In this document: positions 35,160 to 45,279 of the stretch, in pieces
Layout of the letters: each line of letters begins with the position of its first letter
How positions within the stretch are numbered: the stretch's first letter is position 1
Assembly (NCBI RefSeq): GCF_042655485.1
Contig: NZ_JBHSMC010000001.1
Span: forward strand, 682,001-746,000
Origin: Lederbergia graminis
GTDB lineage: Bacteria > Bacillota > Bacilli > Bacillales > Bacillaceae_C
Direction of reading: 5' to 3'
Length of the DNA stretch: 64,000 nucleotides
The notes under the pieces: model-generated
What the model saw: only the letters and a program-made list of their open reading frames with translations
Told to the model about the DNA's origin: nothing
Databases searched by the model: none
Position numbers and translations under genes: made by a program

Positions 35160-36611
35160 TTATCTCTCCTTAATAACCTGTAATGCAACGTTCTTATCAT
35201 CAAAATCAAGCACTTTATTGCCAATTATTTGGTACGTTTCGTGCCCTTTACCAGCAATTAATACAATATCTCCACTCTCTGCAGAAGTTATTGCTTTTTT
35301 AATTGCCTCCGCTCGATCAGGGATTATTTCATAACTATTTCCCACTACCCCTTGTTCCATATCACGTAAAATAGCCATTGGGTCTTCACTTCTTGGATTA
35401 TCTGAAGTAAAAATTGGATTCGTTGCATATGTACAAGCTACGTCTGCCATTAATGGACGTTTAGATGGATCACGATCGCCTCCACAACCAACTACAACAA
35501 ATATGCGTTTCTTAGCAAACTGTCTTACCGTTTTCAATACATTTTCAAGACTATCTGGAGTATGGGCGTAATCCACTATAACTGAAAAATCTTGCCCTCC
35601 ATCTACTACTTCAAATCGACCTGATACACCTTTTGCACCTTCTATAGATGTTATGATAGTCGATAATGGAATATTAGATACAAAAGTACTAGCTATAGCA
35701 GCAAGCACATTATAAATATTAAATTTTCCAATTAACTTCATGGAAACTTCATGCTTACCTTCAGGGGTATGAAGTGTAAATTGCGTACCTGTATTACCAA
35801 GTTTAATATTACTTGCAGAAAAATCAGCAGGAGTTTCAATCCCATATGTGACAACATGCGCAGCAGTTTCGGCCATAAAGTACTTCGTTGCTGGATCGTC
35901 TGCATTCAGAACTGCATATTTAGGTTTGGTATACGTATTACCAAGTCTAGAAAATAATAATCCTTTTGCTCTGCGATATTCCTCCATTGTATGGTGATAA
36001 TCAAGGTGGTCCTGCGTTAAATTGGTGAAAACTGCAACATCAAAGTCACTCCCATTTACACGTCCTTGAACAAGTGCATGAGATGATACCTCCATTACTA
36101 CTGCATCAACATTCTCGGAAACCATTTGATCAAAAACAGACTGTAACACTAGGCTATCTGGAGTAGTGTTTTTAGTTTCTAGTTGACGATTGGCTATTTT
36201 CATATATATAGTTCCAATTAACCCTGTATTTTGTTGATCATTACTGAATATTGTTTCAATTAAAGCACTTGTAGTAGTCTTCCCATTAGTACCTGTTATT
36301 CCAATCAGGTGGAATTTCTGGGATGGATGATTGTAAAAACGATCAGCAAGAATCGCCATTGTATGTTTACTATCCTTCACAATAATAACGGGAACATTTA
36401 CATCCAATTTTCTTTCCGCAATAATTGCAACAGCACCATTCTCTACTGCTTCTTTCGCAAAATCATGGCCATCAAACACCAAACCTGAAATACAAATAAA
36501 TAAACATCCTTGTTGAACATTTTTATGATTATTTTCGATGTTTAAAATTTCTGGATTAGCTTTAGGCAATTGAATCATTGGAATAGATTGGAGAAGTGTA
36601 TGTAATTTCAT
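35160..36611 (-). CDS. murE: UDP-MurNAc-tripeptide synthetase (meso-diaminopimelate-adding)
   Basis: Mur ligase that adds the third stem-peptide residue. Start-corrected to the ATG at 36611 (MKLHTLLQSIPMIQLPK), with AAGGA 9 bp upstream. ATG 36617 and GTG 36629 lie too close to or inside that site. The product is 483 aa. The P-loop ITGTNGKTTTSALIE (~105-118) and the DNPR motif (FTSDNPRSEDP) are present. DNPR indicates meso-diaminopimelate rather than lysine, as expected for Bacillaceae walls. Confidence 0.95.
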   Translation of the reverse strand: MKLHTLLQSIPMIQLPKANPEILNIENNHKNVQQGCLFICISGLVFDGHDFAKEAVENGAVAIIAERKLDVNVPVIIVKDSKHTMAILADRFYNHPSQKFHLIGITGTNGKTTTSALIETIFSNDQQNTGLIGTIYMKIANRQLETKNTTPDSLVLQSVFDQMVSENVDAVVMEVSSHALVQGRVNGSDFDVAVFTNLTQDHLDYHHTMEEYRRAKGLLFSRLGNTYTKPKYAVLNADDPATKYFMAETAAHVVTYGIETPADFSASNIKLGNTGTQFTLHTPEGKHEVSMKLIGKFNIYNVLAAIASTFVSNIPLSTIITSIEGAKGVSGRFEVVDGGQDFSVIVDYAHTPDSLENVLKTVRQFAKKRIFVVVGCGGDRDPSKRPLMADVACTYATNPIFTSDNPRSEDPMAILRDMEQGVVGNSYEIIPDRAEAIKKAITSAESGDIVLIAGKGHETYQIIGNKVLDFDDKNVALQVIKER

Positions 36612-36776
36612 ATTCATCAGTCCTTTCACTTCTTCTGCCTTTCTGTTTAATGCAAAAGCATTCTAGTCTATTCTACAAAAAAATCTAGTATGATGCTATG
36701 TTTATCTATATTTTTAGCATATAAATCGATATTCAAACGAGAAGCGGTCATGAATGTATCATGCCGCTCGTTCACT

Positions 36777-38690
36777 TCACTCTATAAAGACACGAATTAC
36801 AGATCCTTCCTCCAACTTAACACCTGGTTCTGGAATTTGATGGACAACTTTATCTCCTTCTCCACTAGCATTTAGTTTAAAATTGTACATCTTTTGTTGA
36901 ATCTCTCTTATTGTCATGCCTTTTAGATCAGGAACTTCTGAAGTTATTGGATCATTCCATTTTTTTTCTTTTTCAATTTGTTCATCTCGTGGCTCTACAC
37001 CCATTTCCCTTAGTGCATCACCAATTATATTCCCGACAATTGGCGCCGCTACAGTACCACCAAATTGAACAACTCCTTTTGGGTTGTCAATAGCTGTGTA
37101 TACAACAATTTGCGGATCATCAGCTGGGGCAAAACCAATAAATGATACAATATGATTATTTTCTAAATATCTACCATCTTTTGCTTTCTGTGCCGTCCCA
37201 GTTTTTCCACCTACACGAAAATGATCGACAAATGCATTACCACCTGTACCTTGTGCTACAACACTTTCTAATGCATGTCTAATTTGCTTCGAAGTTTCTT
37301 CTGAAATAACTCTTCTTTTTTCAACTGGAGTTTTTCTCATTGCTACTTCTCCTGTAATAGGGTCAATCAATTCTTTCGCTACATACGGAGTGTATAATAT
37401 TCCACCATTAATAGCAGCGGCTACAGCAGCAACTTGTTGTATCGGTGTTACGGATACACCTTGCCCGAAAGCAGTTGTAGCTAGCTCAACAGGTCCTACT
37501 TGTTCAGGTTTAAATAAGATTCCTGTTCCTTCTCCTGCTAAATCGATACCCGTTTTCTGCCCAAAACCAAAGTCACGAATATATTTGAATAATGTTTCTT
37601 CACCAAGACGTTGTCCAAGCTCAACAAAACCAGGGTTACAAGAGTTTTCTACTACTTCTAAAAATGTCTGACTACCATGACCGCCACTTTTCCAACATCT
37701 TAATGTAGCTCCGCCAACCTTTACGGATCCATGGTCATGGAAGTGTTCCTCCTCTAAATCAACTTTCCCTTCTTCTAAAGCAGCTGCAAGGGTGATGATT
37801 TTGAAGGTAGAACCTGGTTCATACGTACTCCAAATAGGTAGATTACGATTATACACTTCCTGAGGGACATCACGGAAATTTGCTGGATTGAAGGATGGTT
37901 TACTAGCAATCCCTAATATCTCACCGTTATTTGGATTCATTGCAATCGAGATAATACCGTCTGGATTATATAATGCTTCTGCATTCTCCAATTCCCGTTC
38001 AATAATTGATTGGATCTTTGTATCGATTGTTAATCTTAAATCATATCCGTCAACAGGAGGTTCAAACTCATCTGACATATCTGGCATTCTTCTCCCTTTA
38101 GCATCGGAAAAGAATTGAACTGATCCTTTTGTGCCACTTAATTCTTTATCATAATACAATTCCAATCCCATTAATCCTTGATTATCTATGCCTGTAAAGC
38201 CCAATACATGTGATAAATAATCACCAAATGGATAGTGACGTTTCGAGTCTTCTGCAATATATACACCTTTTATGTTTAATGCATTTATTTCCTTTGCTTT
38301 TTCATAAGATATCTTTCGACCAGCAGAAATTCTTTCAATCGATGATCTTTTCACCATTTGTTGATATATCTTTTCTGTTGATGCATTTAAAGCGGCAGCT
38401 AGCTTTTTCGCCGAATTTGCTGGATCTTGAATTTGCCTTGGAACTACATATACGGTTGGTGCGCTTAAATTCTCAGCTATAACAACACTATTTCTATCTA
38501 TAATCTTACCTCGTTCAGGTTCAAATGGGATATTCCGGCTCCATAGATTTCTTGCCTTTTCTGTTAGTTCAGTCCCTAAACCAAACTGTACATATCCTAG
38601 CCTAATATCTATGATGAAAAATATTAATAATCCGGCAAGTAATATAAATGACAATCTTTTCCTAACAGTAACAGTTGATACACGCTTCAA
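36777..38690 (-). CDS. spoVD: Sporulation-specific penicillin-binding protein SpoVD
   Basis: Class B transpeptidase needed for spore cortex peptidoglycan. Start-corrected to TTG at 38690 (KRVSTVTVRKRLSFILL), with GGGAGG 7 bp upstream, matching the B. subtilis N-terminus. The product is 637 aa. One N-terminal anchor is followed by a dimerisation domain (FEPERGKIIDRN) and a transpeptidase domain with STFK (catalytic Ser), SCN and KTGTAQ. One C-terminal PASTA domain lies at ~575-637. On the minus strand, CATATAGT about 20 bp before the ribosome site resembles a SigE -10, without a convincing -35. Confidence 0.94.
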   Translation of the reverse strand: MKRVSTVTVRKRLSFILLAGLLIFFIIDIRLGYVQFGLGTELTEKARNLWSRNIPFEPERGKIIDRNSVVIAENLSAPTVYVVPRQIQDPANSAKKLAAALNASTEKIYQQMVKRSSIERISAGRKISYEKAKEINALNIKGVYIAEDSKRHYPFGDYLSHVLGFTGIDNQGLMGLELYYDKELSGTKGSVQFFSDAKGRRMPDMSDEFEPPVDGYDLRLTIDTKIQSIIERELENAEALYNPDGIISIAMNPNNGEILGIASKPSFNPANFRDVPQEVYNRNLPIWSTYEPGSTFKIITLAAALEEGKVDLEEEHFHDHGSVKVGGATLRCWKSGGHGSQTFLEVVENSCNPGFVELGQRLGEETLFKYIRDFGFGQKTGIDLAGEGTGILFKPEQVGPVELATTAFGQGVSVTPIQQVAAVAAAINGGILYTPYVAKELIDPITGEVAMRKTPVEKRRVISEETSKQIRHALESVVAQGTGGNAFVDHFRVGGKTGTAQKAKDGRYLENNHIVSFIGFAPADDPQIVVYTAIDNPKGVVQFGGTVAAPIVGNIIGDALREMGVEPRDEQIEKEKKWNDPITSEVPDLKGMTIREIQQKMYNFKLNASGEGDKVVHQIPEPGVKLEEGSVIRVFIE

Positions 38691-39028
38691 AATAGGTCCT
38701 CCCTTTTCTGTAGGCTTGTTCAACTATATGCCTCGTCCACTATAAGTAGAACGAAAGGGAAAGGTGTAACAGAAAAAAATGGAATGACAGAATCCAATTA
38801 CTGGATGAAAATTACAATCAAAGTTTTGCAGTTATCTTTCTACGAAAATACCTTTTCTGTCATCCCACAATCAAACTGTTAATTGCTCATTTTCTTAGAC
38901 AATTTGCTACTTTACGAAAAACGTATATCCTAATAAGCATAAAAAAACAAAAGCCGAACTAACTTGAACATATTCAAGTAATAGTTAGGCTTCTAATTGG
39001 TTCGGTATTAGACTTTTCTTATGTCGTT
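38691..39028. other. spoVD-pbpB intergenic region
   Basis: 338 bp. It contains the pbpB terminator (38943-38992), a long-range inverted repeat (38781-38792 with 38855-38866) and the presumed spoVD promoter nearer to 38700-38760. No coding sequence with a ribosome site was found on either strand. Confidence 0.6.
38943..38992 (-). terminator. Intrinsic terminator after pbpB
   Basis: On the minus strand AGCCTAACTATTACTTGAA pairs with TTCAAGTTAGTTCGGCT with minor mismatches and a short loop, followed by TTTGTTTTTTT. It is strong and separates vegetative pbpB from sporulation spoVD. Confidence 0.85.
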
Positions 39029-41224
39029 TTATTCATCTGTAACTTCGTCTTCTGCATCAGATTGTGATTCAGCTTGTTCCCTTTCTATCTTTGCAGCTGG
39101 TGTTTCAAAATGGACAACTAGCTGATCACCTGCTTGAACAGAGGTATTAGGTTGAAAATTTTGCTTATATGCATAACCGTTACCAACCATATTAAGCTCT
39201 AAGCTAGCAAGTTGAGCAATCTTTAATACATCGCGCTTCGACCATCCGGTCATATTAGGCACAAATATATCACCGTCTGTTTTAACTATAATTTTTTCAC
39301 CCTCTAGCAAGGAGACTCCACTAGCTGGGAATTGCTCTACTATTTTGTTTCCTTTTCCGATCGTAACTAATTCCAAATTAGAATCTTGCGCAAATGTTTG
39401 TACATCTTGTAGTTTCATTTTTGTTAAGTCTGGTAAACTAGTATTCTTTACTTCTGTAGTCTTTTCAGGTTCAATATTTAAATATTGCAAGCTTGTTTTC
39501 ATTACAGTATTAAAAATCATCGAAACTGGCTTACTACCGTTTTCATCCGGTTCGATTTGTGGTTCCTCGATAGCGACATACATAACTAGCTGTGGGTTAT
39601 CAACCGGAGCTAAACCTAGAAAGGAAAAGATATACTGATTCCGTTCCTTTAAATATCCCTTACCATTTGGATTTGGTATTTGAGCAGTACCTGTTTTTCC
39701 TCCGACTCTATACCCTTCAAGATGATACGTTTTTGCAGTTCCATGTTCAGAAGTAATAGTGGATTCCAATATTTCTCGTACTTGCTTAGCTGTATCAGCA
39801 GATATCGGATTACCTGCAATTTCTGGTTTTGTTTCTGTAACCGTTTTGGTATTCGGGTCCACAATTTTGTCCACGACATAAGGCTTCATCATCTTACCAT
39901 CGTTTGCAATTGCTGACATCGCCTGAACCATTTGAATAGCAGTGACAGTGGTACCTTGCCCATACACACTTGTTACTTTCTCAATTGGCCAATTATACAA
40001 GATCTTTCCTGGTACTTCATTCGGAAGTCCGATATTTGTTTTCATCCCAAACTTGAATTTATTCATGTATTCAAGCCAAGTTTCTGCACCCATTTTTTCT
40101 AATAATTTGGCCATCACTACGTTAGATGAACGCTGAAAGCCTTCTAGATAAGAAATAGTTCCCCATCCTTTACCATAGTTATGGTCATTTATACAATTTT
40201 TACCATCTAAACAATATTGTCCAGAAGCAAACTTGTCATTTGGGTTAAATACATTCTTTTCAATTGCTGTTGCTAGTGCAAAGATTTTCATCGTTGAACC
40301 TGGTTCGAATGAAGTCTCAATAATCTCATTATGCCAAGATTGATCGATACCTTCTCGTGTCGTTGGATGATAAGTGGGACGTTGGCCCATTGCTAAGATT
40401 TTCCCTGTTTTCGGGTCCGCTACAACAGCCATAATTCGTTTCGGCTTATATTGTTCATCCACTTTATTCATAGCGTCTTCAAGAAAAGTTTGAATCTTCT
40501 TATCGATGGTCAAATAAATATCTTGTCCATTTACCGGTTCTTCTACGTGTTTTTTAGAATTAGGTAAAATATAATTCCATATATCTCCTTCATACTTAAA
40601 AGAACCGTCTTCACCATCAAGTAAATCATTGTAGCTATTTTCCAGTCCTGTAACTCCAACTATTTCTGATGATTCCTCATCTTTTTGTGCATAACCTATT
40701 AAATGCGATGCGAAAATACCATTTGGGTAATATCGTTTCGTATCTTTAATAAATGTTATTCCAGGTAATTGAAGTTCCTCTATTGCTATTTTCACAGAGT
40801 TAGACAAATCTTTACCTGCACGTCCAAATTCAACTTGAAATCTTCCTTCTTGAGTTAAACGATCATATATATCTTGTTCACTCATATCAATATGAAGTGC
40901 TAATTGTGCTGCTGTTTTACGAGGGTCAACTACATGTCGCGGATAATCTGGATCTGTTGTCATCGTATCTGAAAGAATAGCAACTAATGTATAAGATGCT
41001 GCGTCTTCAGCAATAACTTCACCGTTGTTATCATAAATACTTCCACGTTGTGCTTTTATAACGTCTTCTCTCATATATAATTGTGCAGCTTGAGCCGTTA
41101 ATACTTTTCCTTCCACTTCTCCAGTGTATTGAATAGAAATAAATCGGACAATTAACACAAAAAAGAGCAGACTAAAGAAGATAAAAAAGCTCGCTGCTCC
41201 AATGTTTCTATATTTTTTATTCAT
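39029..41224 (-). CDS. pbpB: Division penicillin-binding protein 2B
   Basis: Class B transpeptidase essential for septal peptidoglycan, equivalent to FtsI/PBP3. At 731 aa it has an N-terminal anchor (~10-30), a dimerisation domain, and a transpeptidase domain with GSTMK (catalytic Ser), SSN (QRSSNVVMAK) and GGKTGTAQ. Two C-terminal PASTA domains follow (about residues 590-650 and 650-705), then an acidic tail. Its start overlaps the ftsL stop by one base (TAATG). Confidence 0.96.
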   Translation of the reverse strand: MNKKYRNIGAASFFIFFSLLFFVLIVRFISIQYTGEVEGKVLTAQAAQLYMREDVIKAQRGSIYDNNGEVIAEDAASYTLVAILSDTMTTDPDYPRHVVDPRKTAAQLALHIDMSEQDIYDRLTQEGRFQVEFGRAGKDLSNSVKIAIEELQLPGITFIKDTKRYYPNGIFASHLIGYAQKDEESSEIVGVTGLENSYNDLLDGEDGSFKYEGDIWNYILPNSKKHVEEPVNGQDIYLTIDKKIQTFLEDAMNKVDEQYKPKRIMAVVADPKTGKILAMGQRPTYHPTTREGIDQSWHNEIIETSFEPGSTMKIFALATAIEKNVFNPNDKFASGQYCLDGKNCINDHNYGKGWGTISYLEGFQRSSNVVMAKLLEKMGAETWLEYMNKFKFGMKTNIGLPNEVPGKILYNWPIEKVTSVYGQGTTVTAIQMVQAMSAIANDGKMMKPYVVDKIVDPNTKTVTETKPEIAGNPISADTAKQVREILESTITSEHGTAKTYHLEGYRVGGKTGTAQIPNPNGKGYLKERNQYIFSFLGLAPVDNPQLVMYVAIEEPQIEPDENGSKPVSMIFNTVMKTSLQYLNIEPEKTTEVKNTSLPDLTKMKLQDVQTFAQDSNLELVTIGKGNKIVEQFPASGVSLLEGEKIIVKTDGDIFVPNMTGWSKRDVLKIAQLASLELNMVGNGYAYKQNFQPNTSVQAGDQLVVHFETPAAKIEREQAESQSDAEDEVTDE

Positions 41225-41580
41225 TATTCTCCAACAACCTTAACATTATCTGCATTTAATTTATATCCTAAATCTTTTGCTTTTTTCCAAACTTCCTCAT
41301 ACCGGCTCATGTCACTTACTTGCATTGCTAAATCTCCATTTATTTTTTCCTGTTCCTGAATAGCGGTTTTCGTGTCTTCAATTTGCATATTGATTTGATA
41401 AACATTCGCTTGAGAGGAAATTATTTGAACTGCCATAATAGCAAGAAATATTACTAGCATAACTGCAAGAATTTTTTCACCGGGAGTAATTAGTGATTTG
41501 CGTCTAATCGTCTGTTTCTGGACTTCAGTTTGTTCTATTGGTTTATATTGTTGTTGATATTTACGTGCTAAATTACTCAA
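41224..41580 (-). CDS. ftsL: Cell division protein FtsL
   Basis: Bitopic septal protein that forms a coiled coil with DivIC. Start-corrected to TTG at 41580 (SNLARKYQQQYKPIEQ), which has GGAGGG upstream and matches the MSNLA start of B. subtilis FtsL. The product is 118 aa. A basic cytoplasmic part is followed by a membrane segment (ILAVMLVIFLAIMAVQII) and a heptad region to the C-terminus. It lies between rsmH and pbpB. Confidence 0.93.
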   Translation of the reverse strand: MSNLARKYQQQYKPIEQTEVQKQTIRRKSLITPGEKILAVMLVIFLAIMAVQIISSQANVYQINMQIEDTKTAIQEQEKINGDLAMQVSDMSRYEEVWKKAKDLGYKLNADNVKVVGE

Positions 41581-41614
41581 AAATAACTCCCTCCAATAAC
41601 TATATTTTATACTA

Positions 41615-42547
41615 CTATAATTTTTCTGCAATCCTTAATTTTGATGATCTAGCGCGGTTATTCTCTTCCAGCTCGTCCTGCGAAGGAATAATTGGCTTTC
41701 GATTAATGAGTTTTATGAGTGGCTCATATCCTTCAGGAATGATAGGTAATCCAGGAGGTAATGGTGGTCCTTCACTTGCTTCTTTAAATACTGATTTACA
41801 AATTCTATCCTCTAAAGAGTGGAAAGTAATTACACATATTCTCCCTTCTGGATGAAGCAAATCAATTGCTTGATTCAAAGAACTTTCAAATACATTTAAT
41901 TCATCATTTACAGCAATACGAATCGCTTGAAAAACTCGTTTAGCAGGATGACCGCCTTTTCGTCTTGCTGGTGCAGGAATCCCTTCCTTAATAAGCTCTA
42001 CTAACTCACCTGTTGTATTAATTGGTGATTTTTCACGTGCAGCTTCAATCTTTCGTGCGATTTGTTTCGAGAACTTCTCTTCCCCATATTTGAAAAAAAT
42101 TCGAACCAAATCTTCATAAGCCCAGTGATTCACTACATCATAAGCGGTAATCTCCCCTTCTAAATCCATACGCATATCGAGTGGGGCATCGTGGTGGTAA
42201 CTAAACCCACGTTCTGGTGTATCTAACTGTGGTGAAGATACTCCTAGATCATATACAATCCCATGGACTTTAGAAAATCCTAAACGGTTTACTTCTTCTT
42301 TCAGATGTTTAAAATTACTCTTTACAAATATTAGATTATCTTTGTATTTAGATAACTTTTCCCTTGCATGTGCTATTGCTGTTTCATCTTGGTCAAACGC
42401 AATCAGTTTTCCTTCACTTGATAATTGAGAAAGAATTTTTTCGGAATGCCCACCTCCACCAAGTGTACAGTCTACATATGTACCATCCGGGCGAATATTC
42501 AAACCTTCAACAGTTTCATTTAATAACACAGTTGTATGATTAAACAT
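41615..42547 (-). CDS. rsmH: 16S rRNA (cytosine-1402-N4)-methyltransferase
   Basis: SAM-dependent methyltransferase acting on 16S rRNA C1402. Start-corrected to the ATG at 42547 (MFNHTTVLLNETVEGLN), as in B. subtilis. The ribosome site there is weak. The product is 310 aa. The SAM-binding VDCTLGGGGHS motif (~27-37), DLGVSSPQLD, and the GGHPAKRVFQAIRIAVN and ITFHSLEDR motifs are conserved. It follows mraZ in the usual order. Confidence 0.95.
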   Translation of the reverse strand: MFNHTTVLLNETVEGLNIRPDGTYVDCTLGGGGHSEKILSQLSSEGKLIAFDQDETAIAHAREKLSKYKDNLIFVKSNFKHLKEEVNRLGFSKVHGIVYDLGVSSPQLDTPERGFSYHHDAPLDMRMDLEGEITAYDVVNHWAYEDLVRIFFKYGEEKFSKQIARKIEAAREKSPINTTGELVELIKEGIPAPARRKGGHPAKRVFQAIRIAVNDELNVFESSLNQAIDLLHPEGRICVITFHSLEDRICKSVFKEASEGPPLPPGLPIIPEGYEPLIKLINRKPIIPSQDELEENNRARSSKLRIAEKL

Positions 42548-42602
42548 GGTTGTCACTACTTTCTTTGCATCTTTTTTACATGAAATAGAGAGATTTTTGA
42601 AA

Positions 42603-43034
42603 TTAAATATCGAAGTCAATCATGTTCTCAGCTATTTCAGCAAATGATTCTTCTGATTCTGCAAAATAGTCTTCCCATAATGTCTTACTCCAAATCTCAA
42701 TTCTACTTGAAACACCTAAAATTACACATTCTTTTTCTAATTTTGCATAACCAAGTAGTGTTGTTGGCAAGTTTATCCTGCCTTGCTTATCAATTTCACA
42801 TTCTACCGCTCCAGAAAAGAAGAAGCGTGTAAATGCACGGGCATCTTTTTTAGTCATTGGGAGTGTCTTTAACTTTTCCTCTATTCGTTTCCATTCTTCA
42901 AGAGGATAACCGAACAAACATTGATCAAGCCCACGAGTAATTACAAAAGTTTCTCCGAGGTGCTCACGAAATTTTGCAGGGACTATTAAACGACCCTTCG
43001 CATCAATATTATGTTGGTATTCTCCCATGAACAT
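42603..43034 (-). CDS. mraZ: Transcriptional regulator MraZ
   Basis: AbrB-like double SpoVT domain DNA-binding protein that regulates the division and cell-wall cluster in other bacteria. Start-corrected to the ATG at 43034 (MFMGEYQHNIDAKGRLIVPAK), giving 143 aa, the same length as in B. subtilis. Two repeats of the DxxGR motif are seen (DAKGRLIVP and DKQGRINLP). It is the first gene of the dcw cluster. An upstream operator of GTG repeats was not clearly found. Confidence 0.95.
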   Translation of the reverse strand: MFMGEYQHNIDAKGRLIVPAKFREHLGETFVITRGLDQCLFGYPLEEWKRIEEKLKTLPMTKKDARAFTRFFFSGAVECEIDKQGRINLPTTLLGYAKLEKECVILGVSSRIEIWSKTLWEDYFAESEESFAEIAENMIDFDI

Positions 43035-43137
43035 ATTAATGCCCCCACTTTCTATATTTAATGTACCACATCCCCCCACCTTTCACCACTCTTTTTCTGT
43101 ATTTCATAAAAAATTCCTTATTTTTTCCTAGAAATAA

Positions 43138-43176
43138 AAAAAACGACCTTTCCCTTAGTGGGATAGGTCGTTTAAA
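43138..43176 (-). terminator. Intrinsic terminator after bshC
   Basis: AAACGACCTATCCC and GGGAAAGGTCGTTT form the stem and a T8 run follows on the minus strand. It overlaps the bshC stop codon and separates bshC from mraZ. Confidence 0.85.
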
Positions 43177-44803
43177 TTTTAATCACCTTATGTTTTCCAT
43201 CAAATTCAAAATTCTCCATCATTAGCTGATCTATAAAAGATAAACCATATTCATTTAAATAATAGAAGATATTCCATATTCTTTCTTGTGGAATTCCATT
43301 AGGGTAAAGATGACGTTCTACTTTCTTATATTTATCTAAAGTTGCCTGGAATTTTTGTTCCATATTATAGTTTGATTTTCTTTCTAGAAATTCTAGTTGC
43401 AGTAAATGAAAGTTTAAATTCTTTTTCGCTAAAGGAAGTAGACCGCGATCACTTTCTTCGAGTCTAGAAAAAATATCGTTATATTCAGCTTTTAAATAGG
43501 ATGCAATCTCATCTAACTTGGATATCAATTCTTGATCTCTTTCTGAGTCAAGAAAGTCCTGCAAGGAAGAATTCACACCATTTTTTAGTACATTTTTTAA
43601 ATCCAGTTCTAATTCATTAACATCTCTTTCCACTACAGCCTCAACAAAGGTCATATTCAACCTTGGAATAATTGGTGGCATTTGAATTCCCAAATGTTCA
43701 AATACTTGCTTCAACTCACCCCAATATGCAATTTCACCTGGCCCAGCGATAAATGCTAAGCTTGGAAAAACAAATTCTTGCATGACAGGTCTAGTTACAA
43801 CATTATTACTAAATTTTTCAGGACTCGAATTCAGTTCCTCCAGTAATAATCGTCTCTCGATTTGAAAATTCCCTTTTTTCTCCACAAACATATCTTCCAG
43901 CGGGTCATAATTTAATAATAAGCGTTCATTATTTTTGTAATAAAAAATATTTGCACAATCCGCGTCTATCTCGATCGCTTTTTTAAAACCGTGACCTGTA
44001 ATTATATCTTGTTGTTGTAAAACTGCATTAGTGATTTGAGTGTTTTCATTAATTAGTTGTTCGAAGTAAGATTGTTCTAACTTTCTAATGTTCGGATCTG
44101 CAGCATCCATAATAAGCAATCCATAATCTTTAAATAACTCCATAATAATGTAAGAAAACAAATCAGTTATCGTATGACTGGATTGTAAAACTTCATCAAT
44201 GAATGAGAGTAATTCTTTTGTATACTTCCGTTCTCCGAAATGCATAAAGATAGAATCAATCCACTTTTTCATCTCATCTTTATTAAATGATATATCAGAT
44301 GTCATTCTCTTCTCATTGACATTTACTTCTTGATAACTCATTTTCTTCATGGATTGACCAGCTTCTACATATACATGGTTCACTTCGAGTACGTCGTGAT
44401 CCTCGCCCGCAATCCAAAAGACAGGTATAACTGGTGTCCCTAATTTCTTTTCTTGGTGTTCTGCTAATTTAATAATAGATATTACTTTATGTATTGTGTA
44501 AAGAGGACCCGTTAATAGTCCAGCTTGTTGTCCCCCAATTACTACTGATGAATTATGTAATTGCAGCTTTTTAAGTGAATTTTTAGTTTGCTCCGATTGG
44601 GGAAATTTCAACATATAAGCTTTTATACATTCTGCAAGGTCTGCACGGTTATACTTACGATTCATTACATCTTGATATCTTTTTTCAAAAACTGTGTTCT
44701 CCGTTATATCATAATGAAAGAAACCTCTTACGGGCTCTTTTTGTTCTATATAAAGAGAAGCAAAGTCGTTCATTGCTGGAATGACCATGCTTTCAAATTC
44801 CAT
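43172..44803 (-). CDS. bshC: Bacillithiol biosynthesis cysteine-adding enzyme
   Basis: Putative cysteine ligase that completes bacillithiol from cysteinyl-acceptor GlcN-malate. At 543 aa it is near the B. subtilis length (539), and it lies in the conserved position before mraZ. A Rossmann-like core includes VVIGGQQAGLLTGPLYTIHKVISI (~92-115) and FWIAGEDHDVLEVNH. The C-terminal part is largely coiled coil (about residues 440-510). It indicates a bacillithiol-using cell. Confidence 0.94.
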   Translation of the reverse strand: MEFESMVIPAMNDFASLYIEQKEPVRGFFHYDITENTVFEKRYQDVMNRKYNRADLAECIKAYMLKFPQSEQTKNSLKKLQLHNSSVVIGGQQAGLLTGPLYTIHKVISIIKLAEHQEKKLGTPVIPVFWIAGEDHDVLEVNHVYVEAGQSMKKMSYQEVNVNEKRMTSDISFNKDEMKKWIDSIFMHFGERKYTKELLSFIDEVLQSSHTITDLFSYIIMELFKDYGLLIMDAADPNIRKLEQSYFEQLINENTQITNAVLQQQDIITGHGFKKAIEIDADCANIFYYKNNERLLLNYDPLEDMFVEKKGNFQIERRLLLEELNSSPEKFSNNVVTRPVMQEFVFPSLAFIAGPGEIAYWGELKQVFEHLGIQMPPIIPRLNMTFVEAVVERDVNELELDLKNVLKNGVNSSLQDFLDSERDQELISKLDEIASYLKAEYNDIFSRLEESDRGLLPLAKKNLNFHLLQLEFLERKSNYNMEQKFQATLDKYKKVERHLYPNGIPQERIWNIFYYLNEYGLSFIDQLMMENFEFDGKHKVIKI

Positions 44804-44883
44804 ATACCGTACTTCCTTTCTTCATTTACTAACGGTTAGTATAACAAAATCAGAAATAAAAGGATAATAACTTGCACTAATTT

Positions 44884-45279
44884 TTATATTTTCACTGCTT
44901 CGAATATTCTTGACCCTAATCCATAAAGAAGTAAAATCAGATATACAAACGAAAAGAATAAAAAATTTAATCTCCAATATCTGCTAAAGATTTTTCGATA
45001 AACAATTTCATTTGCAAATTTCCAATATAAAAATGTAAAAATAATAGCACTTAAAATCATAAATAAGATAATTGCCCAAATCAATGACTTCGCCCATATT
45101 GAAATAATGATAAAATGTACAGAAAATATAAGTGCGATTGTAGTCACATTAATAGCTATGTTCCTCGCACTTCGCTTTTTGTTTGTTATTTGTTTTCCAA
45201 TATAAAATACTAATATAAATAAAACAAACGGAAAAATGATAATTATCGCTGTTAAAGAAGACATAATCGATTCCATCAT
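44884..45279 (-). CDS. DUF3397-type four-helix membrane protein
   Basis: 131 aa, almost entirely hydrophobic, with four predicted membrane helices (about residues 8-28, 40-60, 64-86, 103-124) and few conserved polar residues. It resembles the DUF3397 family found next to panE and bshC in Bacillaceae. The start overlaps the panE stop by 4 nt, so it is cotranscribed. No function can be assigned. Confidence 0.7.
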   Translation of the reverse strand: MMESIMSSLTAIIIIFPFVLFILVFYIGKQITNKKRSARNIAINVTTIALIFSVHFIIISIWAKSLIWAIILFMILSAIIFTFLYWKFANEIVYRKIFSRYWRLNFLFFSFVYLILLLYGLGSRIFEAVKI

